A stretch of DNA of 64,000 nucleotides from an uncultured Propionivibrio sp. (GCF_963666255.1 NZ_OY762656.1:1736001-1800000), one strand, 5' to 3'; positions 26,845 through 37,756 are shown, counted from the stretch's first letter. The notes: generated by a model from the sequence alone, not told the origin. Numbers and translations: made by a program.

Positions 26845-28290
26845 ATGGAATTGAAAAACGAAAAAATGACAATGGAGGCGTTCCAGGCCGAACGCGAGGA
26901 AGTCATGCGCACCTGGCCGACCGGCGAAGGTGTCGACTTCGAGGATGGCGTCCGCTACCAGTTGGCGCTGCCCGAGAGCAAACGCTTCTCCAGCGCATTG
27001 GCCAAGGCCGAGCGCGAGGGCAAGACGCTATGCCAGCCGCGTGCCGGCGTCGCGCTCGTCGATGAGCATATCAAGCTCCTGCAGTTCCTCGAGCCGTCCT
27101 GCGACCTGCTGCCGTCGACGATCGACGCCTACACGCGTCTCAATCATTACGAAAAGGCCGCCGAAGGCGTCGCCCGCTCGCTTGCGGCGGGAACCTCGCT
27201 GCTTAACGGCTTTCCGGCGGTCAATCATGGCCTGGCCGAGTGCCGTCGCGTCGTCGAGGCGCTGAAGAAGCCGGTGCAGGTGCGCCACGGCACGCCGGAT
27301 GCCCGTCTGCTCGGCGAGATCACGCTGGCCGCCGGTTTCACCGCCTACGAAGGTGGCGGCATCTCGTACAACATTCCCTATGCCAAGAAGGTGCCGCTCG
27401 AACGCTCGATCCGACACTGGCAATACTGCGACCGCCTCGTCGGCCTGTACGAAGAGCGCGGCGTGCGCATCAACCGCGAACCTTTCGGTCCGCTCTCGGG
27501 CACATTGGTACCACCCTTTGTTTCGCACTGCGTCGCCATCATCGAAGGCCTGCTGGCCCTCGAACAGGGCTGCAAGTGTATTACGCTGGGATACGGCCAG
27601 GCCGGCAATATCGTTCAGGATATCGCCGCGATCCGTTCGCTGCGCGAACTCGGTCACGAGTTCTTCCGCGCCGCCGGTTATGAGGACTACGCGTTGTCGA
27701 CGGTTTTCCACCAGTGGATGGGCGGCTTCCCCGAGAACGAGGCGATGGCCTTCTCGGTGATCGCCTGGGGCAGCGCCATGGCAGCGCTGTCGGGCGCGAC
27801 CAAGGTGATCGTCAAGACGCCGCACGAAGCCTCCGGCATCCCGACCAAGGAAGCCAACAAGCAGGGCCTCGATGCGACGACGCAACTCCTGAACATGGTG
27901 CGCGAGCAAGTCTTCCCGGCGAGTCCGGTGGTTGATCTCGAAGTCGAGCTGATCAAGCGCGAAGTGCGCGCGGTGATGGCCAAGGTCTTCGAGCTCGGCA
28001 ACGGCGACGTCGCCGTCGGCGCCGTGCGCGCTTTCGAGGCCGGTGTGCTCGACGTGCCGTTCGCCCCCGCGACCTGCAACGCCGGCAAGCTGATGCCGGT
28101 GCGCGACAACGAGGGCGCCGTGCGCATCTTCGAAGTCGGCCGCGTGCCGCTGCCGGACGACGTCCTCGCCTACCACAAGGAGAAGATCGCCGAGCGCGCC
28201 AAGGCTGAACACCGTGCGCCCGTCTTCCAGATGGTGGTGGACGATATCTATGCCATATCCAAGAGCAAACTGATCGGGAGACCGCGATGA
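26845..28290 (+). CDS. glmE: Methylaspartate (glutamate) mutase epsilon subunit
   Basis: 481 residues, the TIM-barrel catalytic subunit that binds glutamate and the adenosyl group and pairs with GlmS. Typical stretches are RHGTPDARLLGEITLAAGFTAYEGGGISYNIPYAKKVPLERSI, GCKCITLGYGQAGNI and VFHQWMGGFPENEAMAFSVIAWGSAMAAL. The length matches the clostridial enzyme. The AGGAG at 26831-26835 serves as Shine-Dalgarno for the ATG at 26845. Its stop overlaps the ammonia-lyase start. Confidence 0.96.
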   Translation: MELKNEKMTMEAFQAEREEVMRTWPTGEGVDFEDGVRYQLALPESKRFSSALAKAEREGKTLCQPRAGVALVDEHIKLLQFLEPSCDLLPSTIDAYTRLNHYEKAAEGVARSLAAGTSLLNGFPAVNHGLAECRRVVEALKKPVQVRHGTPDARLLGEITLAAGFTAYEGGGISYNIPYAKKVPLERSIRHWQYCDRLVGLYEERGVRINREPFGPLSGTLVPPFVSHCVAIIEGLLALEQGCKCITLGYGQAGNIVQDIAAIRSLRELGHEFFRAAGYEDYALSTVFHQWMGGFPENEAMAFSVIAWGSAMAALSGATKVIVKTPHEASGIPTKEANKQGLDATTQLLNMVREQVFPASPVVDLEVELIKREVRAVMAKVFELGNGDVAVGAVRAFEAGVLDVPFAPATCNAGKLMPVRDNEGAVRIFEVGRVPLPDDVLAYHKEKIAERAKAEHRAPVFQMVVDDIYAISKSKLIGRPR

Positions 28291-29531
28291 AAATTACCCA
28301 GGCCCTGTTCGTATCGGGCTATTCCTCTTTCTATTTCGACGACCAGAAGGCGATCAAGAACGGCGCCGGGCAGGACGGCTTCGTCTATCTCGGCAAGGCC
28401 GTCACCGACGGCTTCCGCGACATCCGCCAGGCCGGCGAATGCGTCTCGGTCCTGCTCGTGCTCGACAACGGTACGGTCGCCGTCGGCGATTGCGCGGCGG
28501 TGCAGTACTCGGGCGCCGGCGGCCGCGATCCGCTCTTCCTCGGCGCGAACTTCGTGCCCTTTCTCGAAAAGCATATCAAGCCACTGCTCGAAGGACGTTC
28601 GGTGGCAACTTTCCTGGCTAACGCGCGCTATTTCGATGGTCTTGAGATCGACGGCAAGCGTCTGCACACAGCGATCCGTTACGGCCTGACGCAGGCCTTG
28701 CTCGATGCGACGGCGCAGGCGCGCAGCATCACCAAGGCCGAGGTCATTCTCGATGAATACCAGCTGCCCTTCGTCGATGCGCCGGTGCCACTGTTCGGCC
28801 AGAGCGGCGACGACCGTTATGCTGCCGTCGACAAGATGCTGCTCAAGGGCGTCGATGCGCTGCCGCACGGCTTGATCAACAATGTGCCCGACAAGCTCGG
28901 ATACAAGGGCGAGAAGCTCGAAGAGTACATCCGCTGGCTCGTCGCCCGCGTCGGGAAACTGCGTACGCGGCCGGACTACCGACCCTCCTTGCATATCGAC
29001 GTCTATGGCACGATCGGCCTGATCTTCGACCAGGACGCCGTGCGTGTCGCCGAGTATGTCGCCGGCCTGGAAAAGGCCGCCGGCCCGCTCGACCTCTACA
29101 TCGAAGGACCGGTCGATGCCGGCAGCAAGGATGCGCAGATCGAGGAACTGGGCAAGATCACGCGGCGCCTCAAGCAGATCGGCTCGAACGTCAAGATCGT
29201 CGCCGACGAATGGTGCAACACCTACGAGGATATCGTCGAGTTCACCGATGCGCAGTGCTGCCACATGGCGCAGATCAAGACGCCCGATCTTGGCGGTATC
29301 CACAACATTGTCGAGTCGGTGCTCTACTGCAACGCAAATGGCATGGAAGCCTATCAGGGCGGTACCTGTAACGAAACCGATGTCTCGGCCCGCACCTGCG
29401 TGCATCTCGCGCTCGCGGCGCGGCCGATGCGCATGCTGGTGAAGCCGGGTATGGGCTTCGATGAAGGAATGAACATCGTCTATAACGAAATGCATCGCAC
29501 GCTGGCGCTGCTTAAAGCACGGAGAAGCTAA
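28287..29531 (+). CDS. mal: Methylaspartate ammonia-lyase
   Basis: 414 residues, an enolase-superfamily enzyme that removes ammonia from 3-methylaspartate to give mesaconate. The N-terminal capping domain (LFVSGYSSFYFDDQKAIKNGAGQDGF) and barrel metal and catalytic motifs are visible; the general-base Lys lies in QIKTPDLGGIHN, and CNETDVSARTCVHLALA follows. It is coupled to glmE (ATGA at 28287-28290). The product must be metabolised by further enzymes; no recognisable mesaconase or citramalate lyase is encoded here. Confidence 0.96.
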   Translation: MKITQALFVSGYSSFYFDDQKAIKNGAGQDGFVYLGKAVTDGFRDIRQAGECVSVLLVLDNGTVAVGDCAAVQYSGAGGRDPLFLGANFVPFLEKHIKPLLEGRSVATFLANARYFDGLEIDGKRLHTAIRYGLTQALLDATAQARSITKAEVILDEYQLPFVDAPVPLFGQSGDDRYAAVDKMLLKGVDALPHGLINNVPDKLGYKGEKLEEYIRWLVARVGKLRTRPDYRPSLHIDVYGTIGLIFDQDAVRVAEYVAGLEKAAGPLDLYIEGPVDAGSKDAQIEELGKITRRLKQIGSNVKIVADEWCNTYEDIVEFTDAQCCHMAQIKTPDLGGIHNIVESVLYCNANGMEAYQGGTCNETDVSARTCVHLALAARPMRMLVKPGMGFDEGMNIVYNEMHRTLALLKARRS

Positions 29532-29533
29532 GC

Positions 29534-30886
29534 ATGAAACCCGAATTCAAGATTCTTTCCCCGACCGCGATCCTTGGCTATGGCTTCCCGGAAGCCAGCT
29601 TCCTGCGCGGCATGGCCGAAAAGCCCGATCTCATCGCCGTCGACGGCGGCTCGACCGATCCCGGCCCGTACTATCTCGGCGCCGGCAAGGCCTTCACCGA
29701 TCGCACCGGCGTCAAGCGCGACCTGCGCTACATGATCACGCACGGCGTCAAGGCCGGCATCCCGGTCGTCGTCGGCACGGCCGGCGGTTCGGGTGCGGCG
29801 CCGCACCTCGAATGGTGCCGCGAGATCATTCTCGAAATCGCCAAGGAAGAAAGGCTGAGCTTCAAGATGGCGGTGATCCCGACCGACGTCGACAAGGCGA
29901 CGATCCATGCCGCGCTCGATGCTGGTGACATCGAGCCGCTCGACCTCGTGCCGCCGCTCACGCACGAAGCCATCGATGCCAGTCCCTATATCGTCGCCCA
30001 GGCCGGCGTCGAGCCTTTCATCCGCGCGCTCGAAGCCGGTGCGCAGGTGGTGCTCGCCGGTCGCGGTTACGACCCGGCCTGCTTCGCCGCGCTGCCGATC
30101 ATGAAGGGCTATGACGAAGGCCTGGCGCTGCACTGCGGCAAGATCCTCGAATGCGCCGCCATCGCCGCTTCGCCGGGGTCGGGTTCGGACTGCGCGATGG
30201 GTATCCTGCGCGAGGATTCCTTCGTGCTGAAAGCGCTTTCCGATGACCGCAAGTTCACGGCTGAATCGGCGGCGGCGCACACGCTCTACGAGAAGTCCGA
30301 TCCGTATCACCTGCCCGGACCGGGCGGCATCCTCGACCTGACCGAGTGCACCTTTACCGAGCTCGGCGACGGTACCGTCGAAGTGCGCGGCTCGAAGCAC
30401 GTGCATACGCCGTACAAGGTCAAGCTCGAAGGCTCGGCGCCGGTCGGCTTCCGCACGATCTCGATCGCCGGCACGCGCGATCCGATCATGATCTCGACGA
30501 TCGATTCGATCATCGACGCAGTCAAGGCGCGCGTCGGTGTCATCCTCGGCAACGAGGCCAAGGCCCAGGTGTTCTTCCATATCTACGGCAAGAACGGCGT
30601 CATGGGTGGGCTGGAGCCGCTGAAGGGTGCGATGGCGCATGAACTCGGCATCGTCATCGAAGTGCTGGCCGACACGCAGGAACAGGCCAATACGGTGTGT
30701 TCGCTGACGCGCTCGACGCTTCTGCACTACGGTTATCCGGGTCGCGTCGCCACCGCCGGCAATCTCGCTTTCCCGTTCTCGCCGTCGGATGTGCAGGCGG
30801 GCACCGTGTACGAATTCGCCCTCTACCACCTGATGCCGATCGACCCGGCCACGGCGTTCCCGTTCCGCATGGAACAGGTCGGCTGA
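29534..30886 (+). CDS. DUF1446/AtuA-family protein in glutamate mutase operon
   Basis: 450 residues resembling the DUF1446 (acyclic terpene utilisation AtuA) family, with DLIAVDGGSTDPGPYYLGAG at the start and GTAGGSGAAPHLEWCREII after it. No signal peptide or membrane segment is seen. It is separated from mal by 2 bp and followed by a DUF4387 gene, the usual partner. The family's biochemical role is not firmly established; the position right after the enzyme that makes mesaconate makes an acid hydratase, isomerase or related role conceivable, but that is inference. Confidence 0.82.
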   Translation: MKPEFKILSPTAILGYGFPEASFLRGMAEKPDLIAVDGGSTDPGPYYLGAGKAFTDRTGVKRDLRYMITHGVKAGIPVVVGTAGGSGAAPHLEWCREIILEIAKEERLSFKMAVIPTDVDKATIHAALDAGDIEPLDLVPPLTHEAIDASPYIVAQAGVEPFIRALEAGAQVVLAGRGYDPACFAALPIMKGYDEGLALHCGKILECAAIAASPGSGSDCAMGILREDSFVLKALSDDRKFTAESAAAHTLYEKSDPYHLPGPGGILDLTECTFTELGDGTVEVRGSKHVHTPYKVKLEGSAPVGFRTISIAGTRDPIMISTIDSIIDAVKARVGVILGNEAKAQVFFHIYGKNGVMGGLEPLKGAMAHELGIVIEVLADTQEQANTVCSLTRSTLLHYGYPGRVATAGNLAFPFSPSDVQAGTVYEFALYHLMPIDPATAFPFRMEQVG

Positions 30887-30911
30887 ACCCGCTGGAGACA
30901 AGGACAAGCTC

Positions 30912-31226
30912 ATGAAAAATATTCTCGACATCGCCCGCGTTGTTCGCTCCAAGAACTCCGGGCCTTATGAACTCGTGCTCGACGTCATGCTCAAGGATCG
31001 CGCGCTGTTCGACGCCTTGCGCGCCAGCGGCCAGTTTTCGCCGGAGCGCGTTGCAAAGGCCTATGGCGTTGGACTCGACGAAATCCGCAACATCGTCTGG
31101 TTCGAGCCGGCCAATGCTGTCAAGGTCGTCATGCCGCGCCGCATCGTTTCGGGCGCGCCCGGCGATTCCGACGTGTATGGCGCGCAGCAGCATGCGCCCT
31201 TGCTCGGCATGACCTTCGATCTCTGA
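30912..31226 (+). CDS. DUF4387 small protein
   Basis: 104 residues: NILDIARVVRSKNSGPYELVLDVMLKDRALFDALRASG...NIVWFEPANAVKVVMPRRIVSGAPGDSDVYGAQQHAPLL. The RSKNSGPYELTLD-type N-terminus and a conserved GxPGDSDVYGAQQ end mark the DUF4387 family, nearly always found beside DUF1446 proteins or fused to them. It probably forms a heteromer with the preceding gene product. Function is unknown. Confidence 0.85.
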   Translation: MKNILDIARVVRSKNSGPYELVLDVMLKDRALFDALRASGQFSPERVAKAYGVGLDEIRNIVWFEPANAVKVVMPRRIVSGAPGDSDVYGAQQHAPLLGMTFDL

Positions 31227-31322
31227 TTTCGAGGAGGGCTGTGCGGCGGGGTGCCCGGTGTTCCGGGTGCTCCGCTGTCATGGCATGATTCGGTCCGCTG
31301 ACGCTTTTCCGAGAGAAGGAAG

Positions 31323-32252
31323 ATGGCCATGGTGGTGATGCACGAAACCCTGATCTACGCGGTCTATTATGCGCCGCGAGGTCGCTTGCGCCTGTACCGG
31401 CTGGGGCGGGACATCGCCGAGCGCCATCTGTTTCCGACCGACCTTCTGGTCGGCATCATTGGCGCCGAGGGGGCCGGCAAGTCGACGCTGATCCGCGGCC
31501 TCTTTCCAGGCCTCGAACTCACCAATGATGACGAGGGCATCAACCTGCGCACGGCGCCGATCTTCGACTTCAACGAGTCGGACCGTTTCGGACCGCACAC
31601 CTATCACATCGATGTGCGCTACGAGCAGGCCTTTCACCAGCTCTGGGAAATCGCCGAGGTGGTGACCGAGGCGATCCGCCATCGCCGTCGCGTCATCGTC
31701 GAGCATTTCGACCTGCTCTATCCGCACCTCAATTTCAATGCCCAGATCATTCTCGGTATCGGCGAAGAGGTCGTCGTCGCCCGGCCCAATGTTTTCGGGC
31801 CCGATCCGGCGGCGATCAAGGAGATCGTCTATCGCACCGTCAAGTACCGCAAGATGGCGCACTCGGCCGAAGATATCACCAGCATGATCCTGTCGCGTGA
31901 CTATGGCATCCCGATTCCGGGGCTGCACTCCGACGTCAAGCATGGTTTCGTCATCGGCTTCACGCATCCGCCGGAAATCGATTTCAAGAAGCTCGAAGCT
32001 GATGTTGCTGAATACATCGCCCGCGATTTGCCGATCACGCCGGCCGACGAGGATCACATCCGCATCGGTGACGAGGTCATCGAATGCACCGGTGTGCGCA
32101 CACATGTGCCATCGACGGGGCAGATCGAGTCGTTTCGTTTGTTGCCCGAGTTCCGCTTCAATCCGATCGACCAGGAGTACCTGCTCGTCGGCATCGTTGG
32201 TGAAGCGCAGCAGGAAACGGGTTTCGACCGTATCCTCAAGATCGTCGGCTGA
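31323..32252 (+). CDS. P-loop protein with AlaRS-editing-like C-terminal part
   Basis: 309 residues. A Walker A motif GAEGAGKST is at about residues 47-55, followed by an acidic region (NDDEGINLRTAPIFDFNESDRFGPHTYHIDVRYEQAFHQLW). His-rich stretches (VEHFDLLYPHLNFN, GLHSDVKHGF, IECTGVRTHVPSTGQIES) come later. Databases call similar proteins alanine-tRNA synthetase second additional domain proteins, from memory. GAGAAGGAAG gives a strong Shine-Dalgarno for 31323. It closes the glutamate mutase gene group after a 96-bp gap. Its function is unknown; cofactor handling or tRNA-like editing are both guesses. Confidence 0.75.
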   Translation: MAMVVMHETLIYAVYYAPRGRLRLYRLGRDIAERHLFPTDLLVGIIGAEGAGKSTLIRGLFPGLELTNDDEGINLRTAPIFDFNESDRFGPHTYHIDVRYEQAFHQLWEIAEVVTEAIRHRRRVIVEHFDLLYPHLNFNAQIILGIGEEVVVARPNVFGPDPAAIKEIVYRTVKYRKMAHSAEDITSMILSRDYGIPIPGLHSDVKHGFVIGFTHPPEIDFKKLEADVAEYIARDLPITPADEDHIRIGDEVIECTGVRTHVPSTGQIESFRLLPEFRFNPIDQEYLLVGIVGEAQQETGFDRILKIVG

Positions 32253-32274
32253 TCCCGGCGGCATCGCCGGGATC
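32251..32274. terminator. Hairpin between convergent glm operon and ulaF
   Basis: GATCCCGGCG (32251-32260) and CGCCGGGATC (32265-32274) form a perfect 10-bp stem with a GCAT loop, starting within the last codon region of the P-loop gene. It lies in the 48-bp convergent gap. There is no T-run, so it may be a Rho-dependent end or 3' stabiliser. Confidence 0.5.
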
Positions 32275-32300
32275 GGGGGCTGCGAGTTCTACAGAACCGC

Positions 32301-33005
32301 TTATTTGCCGCTGCTTTGCCCGTAGTAGGCGCCGGGGCCGTGCTTGCGCAGGTAGTGCTTGTCGAGCAGGTATTGCGGCATCGGCGGCAGGTTCGGCGCC
32401 AGCTGCAGGCTGAGCAGCGCCATGCGCGCCGTCAGTTCAAGCACGGCGGCATTATGCACGGCGTCGTGCGCGGTCTTGCCCCAGGCGAAGGGGCCGTGAT
32501 TGGCGACGAGCACGGCGGGAACATCCTTGGGGTCGAGCTTGCCGGCCTTGAAGCGCTCGACGATGGCGATGCCGGTCTGCGCTTCGTAGTGTTCCTTGAC
32601 CTCGGCCTCGGTGAGCACCGCGGTGCAGGGGATTTCACCGTAGAAGTAGTCGGCGTGCGTCGTGCCGAAGGCCGGGATGCCGCGGCAGGCCTGCGCCCAG
32701 ACGGTCGCCCAGGTCGAGTGCGTGTGGACGATGCCGCCGAGTGTCGGGAAATGACGATAGAGTTCGACGTGGGTGGCGAGGTCGGACGAGGGATTGAGCG
32801 TGCCTTCGATGCGCTTGCCGTCGCGGTCGACGACGACCATGTCCTCGACCTTCATTGTCTCGTAGGGAACGCCGCTCGGCTTGATGACGATGGCGCCGGT
32901 GTCGGCGTCCTTGCCGCTGACGTTACCCCAGGTGAAGTCGACGAGGCCGAGCTTGGGCAGGTCGAGGTTGGCCTCGAGCACTTCCTGTTTGAGTCGTTCG
33001 AGCAT
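32301..33005 (-). CDS. L-ribulose-5-phosphate 4-epimerase (UlaF/AraD type)
   Basis: 234 residues of the class II aldolase/epimerase family. The start is the ATG at 33005 ([32 protein letters not shown]); the longer frame overlaps ulaE. Zn-binding His residues are seen in [13 protein letters not shown] and NHGPFAWG, with the phosphate motif region ([15 protein letters not shown]). It interconverts L-ribulose 5-phosphate and D-xylulose 5-phosphate, feeding the pentose phosphate pathway. It overlaps the upstream epimerase by one base (TAATG). Confidence 0.92.
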   Translation of the reverse strand: MLERLKQEVLEANLDLPKLGLVDFTWGNVSGKDADTGAIVIKPSGVPYETMKVEDMVVVDRDGKRIEGTLNPSSDLATHVELYRHFPTLGGIVHTHSTWATVWAQACRGIPAFGTTHADYFYGEIPCTAVLTEAEVKEHYEAQTGIAIVERFKAGKLDPKDVPAVLVANHGPFAWGKTAHDAVHNAAVLELTARMALLSLQLAPNLPPMPQYLLDKHYLRKHGPGAYYGQSSGK

Positions 33006-33859
33006 TATGCATATCCTCCTTGAGTGAGACGTTCGCCGACCCATTGGCGGGCCTTGGCGATTTCGGCGAGCGGGTCGGCGGCCTTCTCGGTCCACATTTC
33101 GATCAGGAACGGGCCGGCGTAGCGCAGCGACTTCAGTGTCTGGAAGCAATGCACGAAGTCGACGCAACCCTCGCCGAAGGGGATGTCGCGGAAGGCGCCG
33201 GGAAAGTCCGGGCCGACGGCTTTGGTTTCCTTGACGTGTACGCCGACGATGTGGTTGATGCCGATCTCAAGTTCATGGGCGACGTCGTTGCCCCAGGCGG
33301 TCAGGTTGCCGAGGTCGGGATAGACCTTGAACCAGGGCGAGGGCAGGCGTTCCTTGAGCTTCAGATAGCGGGTGATCGAATTCTGGAAGGGCGTGTCCAT
33401 GATTTCGAGGCCGAGCATGACTTGATGCTGCGCCGCGACCTCGAGCGCCTTTTCCATGCCCTCGATGTAGCGCTCGCGCGATGCGCGTGTGCTCGGCTCA
33501 TAGTAAACATCGTAGCCGGCGAGCTGGATGACGCGGATGCCGGTGTCGCAGGCGAAGCGGATTGCCTTTTCCATGAAGTCGGCGGCCTGTTTGCGAATGG
33601 CCGGATCGGCGCTGCCGAACGGAATCTTGCGGTGACCGGAGAGGCACATGCTTGGCACCGGGATGCCGGCTTCGCGCGACTGGCGGAAGAAATCGAGGCG
33701 CTCGGCGAGCGACCAGTCGAGGCGCGCCATGCGCTCCGGTGTCTCATCGACCGAAAGTTCGAGGAAGTCATAACCGGCGTTCCGTGCCGCGGCGAACCGC
33801 TCGGACCAGCTCAAGTGTTTGGGAAGGGCTTTTTCGTAAATTCCGACCGGATTGTCCAT
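33005..33859 (-). CDS. L-ribulose-5-phosphate 3-epimerase (UlaE/SgbU type)
   Basis: 284 residues, TIM-barrel xylose-isomerase-like fold. It starts [35 protein letters not shown], the hallmark of UlaE, with metal ligands in [26 protein letters not shown] and LIEMWTE. In E. coli UlaE converts L-xylulose 5-phosphate to L-ribulose 5-phosphate, next used by UlaF. The start is the ATG at 33859. It is divergent from the ABC importer; together with ulaG and the FGGY kinase 10 kb away it forms one scattered pathway. Confidence 0.92.
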   Translation of the reverse strand: MDNPVGIYEKALPKHLSWSERFAAARNAGYDFLELSVDETPERMARLDWSLAERLDFFRQSREAGIPVPSMCLSGHRKIPFGSADPAIRKQAADFMEKAIRFACDTGIRVIQLAGYDVYYEPSTRASRERYIEGMEKALEVAAQHQVMLGLEIMDTPFQNSITRYLKLKERLPSPWFKVYPDLGNLTAWGNDVAHELEIGINHIVGVHVKETKAVGPDFPGAFRDIPFGEGCVDFVHCFQTLKSLRYAGPFLIEMWTEKAADPLAEIAKARQWVGERLTQGGYA

Positions 33860-33937
33860 GCGCCGCCTTTCGATACAGGGTGGGGTGGGAGTGTACGTGG
33901 TTTCCCGGTCAATTGTAAACTGAGAAAAGCGCAAAGT

Positions 33938-33950
33938 GATCGTTATGACA
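33938..33950. promoter_or_regulatory. Candidate operator half-match GATC-N5-GACA near ulaE
   Basis: GATCGTTATGACA, 79 bases upstream of the ulaE start, matches the GATC-N5-GATC arrangement in its first half and diverges in the second. It is preceded by AAAGT, and the importer-side site is preceded by TAAGT. This supports two related copies in one divergent region. Confidence 0.4.
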
Positions 33951-34115
33951 GTTCAAAAGAGAAGTTTTGCGCCGTTTCATGGGGTGGGCTTGATGTGTGC
34001 TTATGCCGTATCGTTGCTGAATTGTGTTTTTAATGCACTGATTATTAATAGAAATTATTTAATCAAATATTTCTTGCAAAAGGCGACATGTTGATTATAG
34101 AATGGTTCCATAAGT

Positions 34116-34128
34116 GATCATAATGATC
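34116..34128. promoter_or_regulatory. Candidate DeoR operator GATC-N5-GATC (ABC importer)
   Basis: GATCATAATGATC lies 40 bases before the binding-protein start. It has the same two half-sites and 5-bp spacer as the site at 22309 in the kinase/ulaG gap, suggesting one regulator for both loci. Confidence 0.5.
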
Positions 34129-34167
34129 GTTGTGGTTCTTAATCGGCAAACAATCAGGAGAGGCAAC

Positions 34168-35112
34168 ATGGCAAAAGCAAAATGGATGGCAATCTTGACC
34201 GCCTTGTTCGTGACGGCGGGTGGCGCGGCGCAGGCGCAGACGAGCTACAAGATCGGTTACCTGCCAAGCACGGTCGGCCAGGCGCTGACGCAAGCCTGGA
34301 AGGCGGGCATCGAACGGACCGTGAAGAATCAGTCGAATGTCAGTCTGCAGTCGCTTGACGCGCAGATGAAGGCCGAAATCCAGGTGACGATGATGGACGA
34401 CTTCATCAACCAGGGTTACAACGCGATCATTTTGCAACCGATCGACGCCGCCGCGCTGACGGCCAGCGTCAAGAAGGCCGAAGGCAAGGGCATCCACGTC
34501 ATCACGCTCAACACCGACACGATGCTGCCGCACGCTGCCTGCGTGACGATGGACGACGAAGGCGCCGGCGCCATGGTCGGCGAGAACATCGGCAAGGCGC
34601 TGGGTGGCAAGGGTAATGTCGCCATTCTGCAATCGCCTCCGGGCGCGCAAGCCGGCGTCGAGCGCGAAAAGGGCTTCCGCAACGCGATGGCCAAGAACTA
34701 TCCCGGCATCAAGATCGTCGGCGCGCAGAACGCGCAATGGAACAAGGACAAGGCGATCGAGATCATGAACAGCTTCCTGCAGGTGAATAAGGAGCTGGAT
34801 GCCGTCTTCGCCGTCAATGACAACATGGCCGAAGGCGCGATGATCGCCGCCGAGGCCGCCGGTCGCCTGGCCAAGGTCCAGATCTGGGGCTTCAACGGGC
34901 AGAAGAGCACGCTGGCGCTGATCGAGCAGGGCAAGATCACCGGCACCGCCTACACCAACGCCTACAACCAGGGCGCCACCGCCGCGCAATATGTGCTTGA
35001 TCTGCTCTCCGGCGCCAAGAAGAAGGGCGGCAAGACCGAGATCATCACCGTGCCGCCGTTCGCTGCAACCAAGGCGACGGTTGCCCTGATCAAGGCTGAA
35101 GACCGCTGGTAA
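34168..35112 (+). CDS. Sugar ABC transporter substrate-binding protein (RbsB-like)
   Basis: 314 residues with a signal peptide (AKAKWMAILTALFVTAGGAAQAQ) and two periplasmic-binding lobes (YKIGYLPSTVGQALTQAWKAGIERTVKNQ..., MMDDFINQGYNAIILQPIDAAALTASVKKAEGKGIHVITLN; AVFAVNDNMAEGAMIAAEAAGR). The start at 34168 has a strong CAGGAGAGG site; an ORF start at 34114 is not needed. It captures a monosaccharide or related compound in the periplasm for the permease pair downstream. Neighbours suggest a pentulose, sugar acid or lactone. Confidence 0.93.
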   Translation: MAKAKWMAILTALFVTAGGAAQAQTSYKIGYLPSTVGQALTQAWKAGIERTVKNQSNVSLQSLDAQMKAEIQVTMMDDFINQGYNAIILQPIDAAALTASVKKAEGKGIHVITLNTDTMLPHAACVTMDDEGAGAMVGENIGKALGGKGNVAILQSPPGAQAGVEREKGFRNAMAKNYPGIKIVGAQNAQWNKDKAIEIMNSFLQVNKELDAVFAVNDNMAEGAMIAAEAAGRLAKVQIWGFNGQKSTLALIEQGKITGTAYTNAYNQGATAAQYVLDLLSGAKKKGGKTEIITVPPFAATKATVALIKAEDRW

Positions 35113-35127
35113 GACCTGCCTCCGGAT

Positions 35128-35149
35128 GACGGCGCCCACGGGCGCCGTC
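35128..35149 (+). terminator. Hairpin after binding-protein gene (mRNA stabiliser/partial terminator)
   Basis: GACGGCGCC (35128-35136) and GGCGCCGTC (35141-35149) pair around CACG, directly after the binding-protein stop and before the permease. Such structures often keep binding-protein mRNA more abundant than the permease part. No T-run is present. Confidence 0.5.
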
Positions 35150-35220
35150 ACTGCCAACATCCGGAGTGTTTTTCCTCCTCGTATCACCCAGAAATACAAG
35201 CATCGTTCGGAGGTTTTATC

Positions 35221-36224
35221 GTGTCGGTCAGTGCTATACGACGACTCATCCTGATCGGGCTGCTGCTGCTCATCTCAGCGCTCCTGTCCCTAGCCACGCC
35301 CACATTCCTGACGCTGGACAACATCATGACGCTGCTGCAGGAAGCGTCGCTGACGGGGATCATTGCGATCGGCTTCACGCTGGTGCTGATCACGGCGGGG
35401 ATCGACATGTCGATCGGTGCCGTGGTGGCGATCACCTCGATGGTCTGCATCAACTTCATTTCCTACACGCAGTTGCCGGCGACCATCTACATCCCGATTG
35501 CGCTGGCAGGCGGCTGCCTGATCGGCTGGGTGAACGGCTTTTTCATCACCTACTTCAAGCTGCCGGAATTCATCGTCACGCTGGCGACGCGAGGGATTCT
35601 CGCCGGACTCGCGCTGATCGCGGCGGTCAAGGACGAACAGGGCTTCGTCAAGAACGTCTTCATCCAGGATGAGGTTTTCCTCTCCTTCGGCGAGACGGTC
35701 GGGCCGGTCTATATCGTTGTCATCGTCTTCGTGCTGCTGGCGATCGTCACGCAGTTCTTCATGAAGCGCACGCGCGCCGGGACGAACATCTACGCGGCCG
35801 GGGCCAACCCGACGGCCTCACGCCTGTCGGGCATCCACGTCGAGCGGACGCTGATCGGCGTCTATATGTTCTCGGGCTTCTGCGCGGCGCTCTCGTCGAT
35901 TTTCCTGTCGGCGCGGATGATGACGGCGATGCCGGAATTCGGCATCGGCAACGAACTCGACGTCATCGCCTCGGTCGTCATCGGCGGCACGCCCTTCACC
36001 GGCGGCGTCGGCGACATCTGGGGGACGCTGATTGGCACGCTGTTCATCGCGCTGGTCAAGAACGGCATTCTCAAGCTCGGGCTCTCGCCCTACATCCAGC
36101 CGATCGTCATCGGCGGCATCATCATCGTCACGGTGGTCATGGACGTCTGGTACAAATCCTACGCCGAGAAGAAGGCGACGCAGGCCGCGCGCAGGAAAGC
36201 CATGCAGCGCCAGGGAGGTGAAGC

Positions 36225-36228
<4 letters not shown>
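35221..36228 (+). CDS. Sugar ABC transporter permease (RbsC family), first copy
   Basis: 335 residues from a GTG start with CGGAGG upstream. About eight to ten hydrophobic segments; family stretches are EASLTGIIAIGFTLVLITAGIDMSIGAVVAITS, GWVNGFFITYFKLPEFIVTLATRGI, and LDVIASVVIGGTPFTGGVGDIWGTLIGTLFIALVKNGI. It forms the membrane channel with the second RbsC-type permease encoded two genes later. The stop overlaps the ATPase start (ATGA at 36225-36228). Confidence 0.93.

Positions 36229-37756
<1,528 letters not shown>

Larger units (their letters stand above)
33860..34167. other. 308-bp AT-rich divergent promoter region (ulaE / ABC importer)
   Basis: No gene is seen. The sequence is AT-rich between about 33930 and 34140 and should contain both divergent promoters. 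It holds two GATC-type operator candidates described separately. The Shine-Dalgarno CAGGAGAGG of the binding protein is at 34155-34163. Confidence 0.65.
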
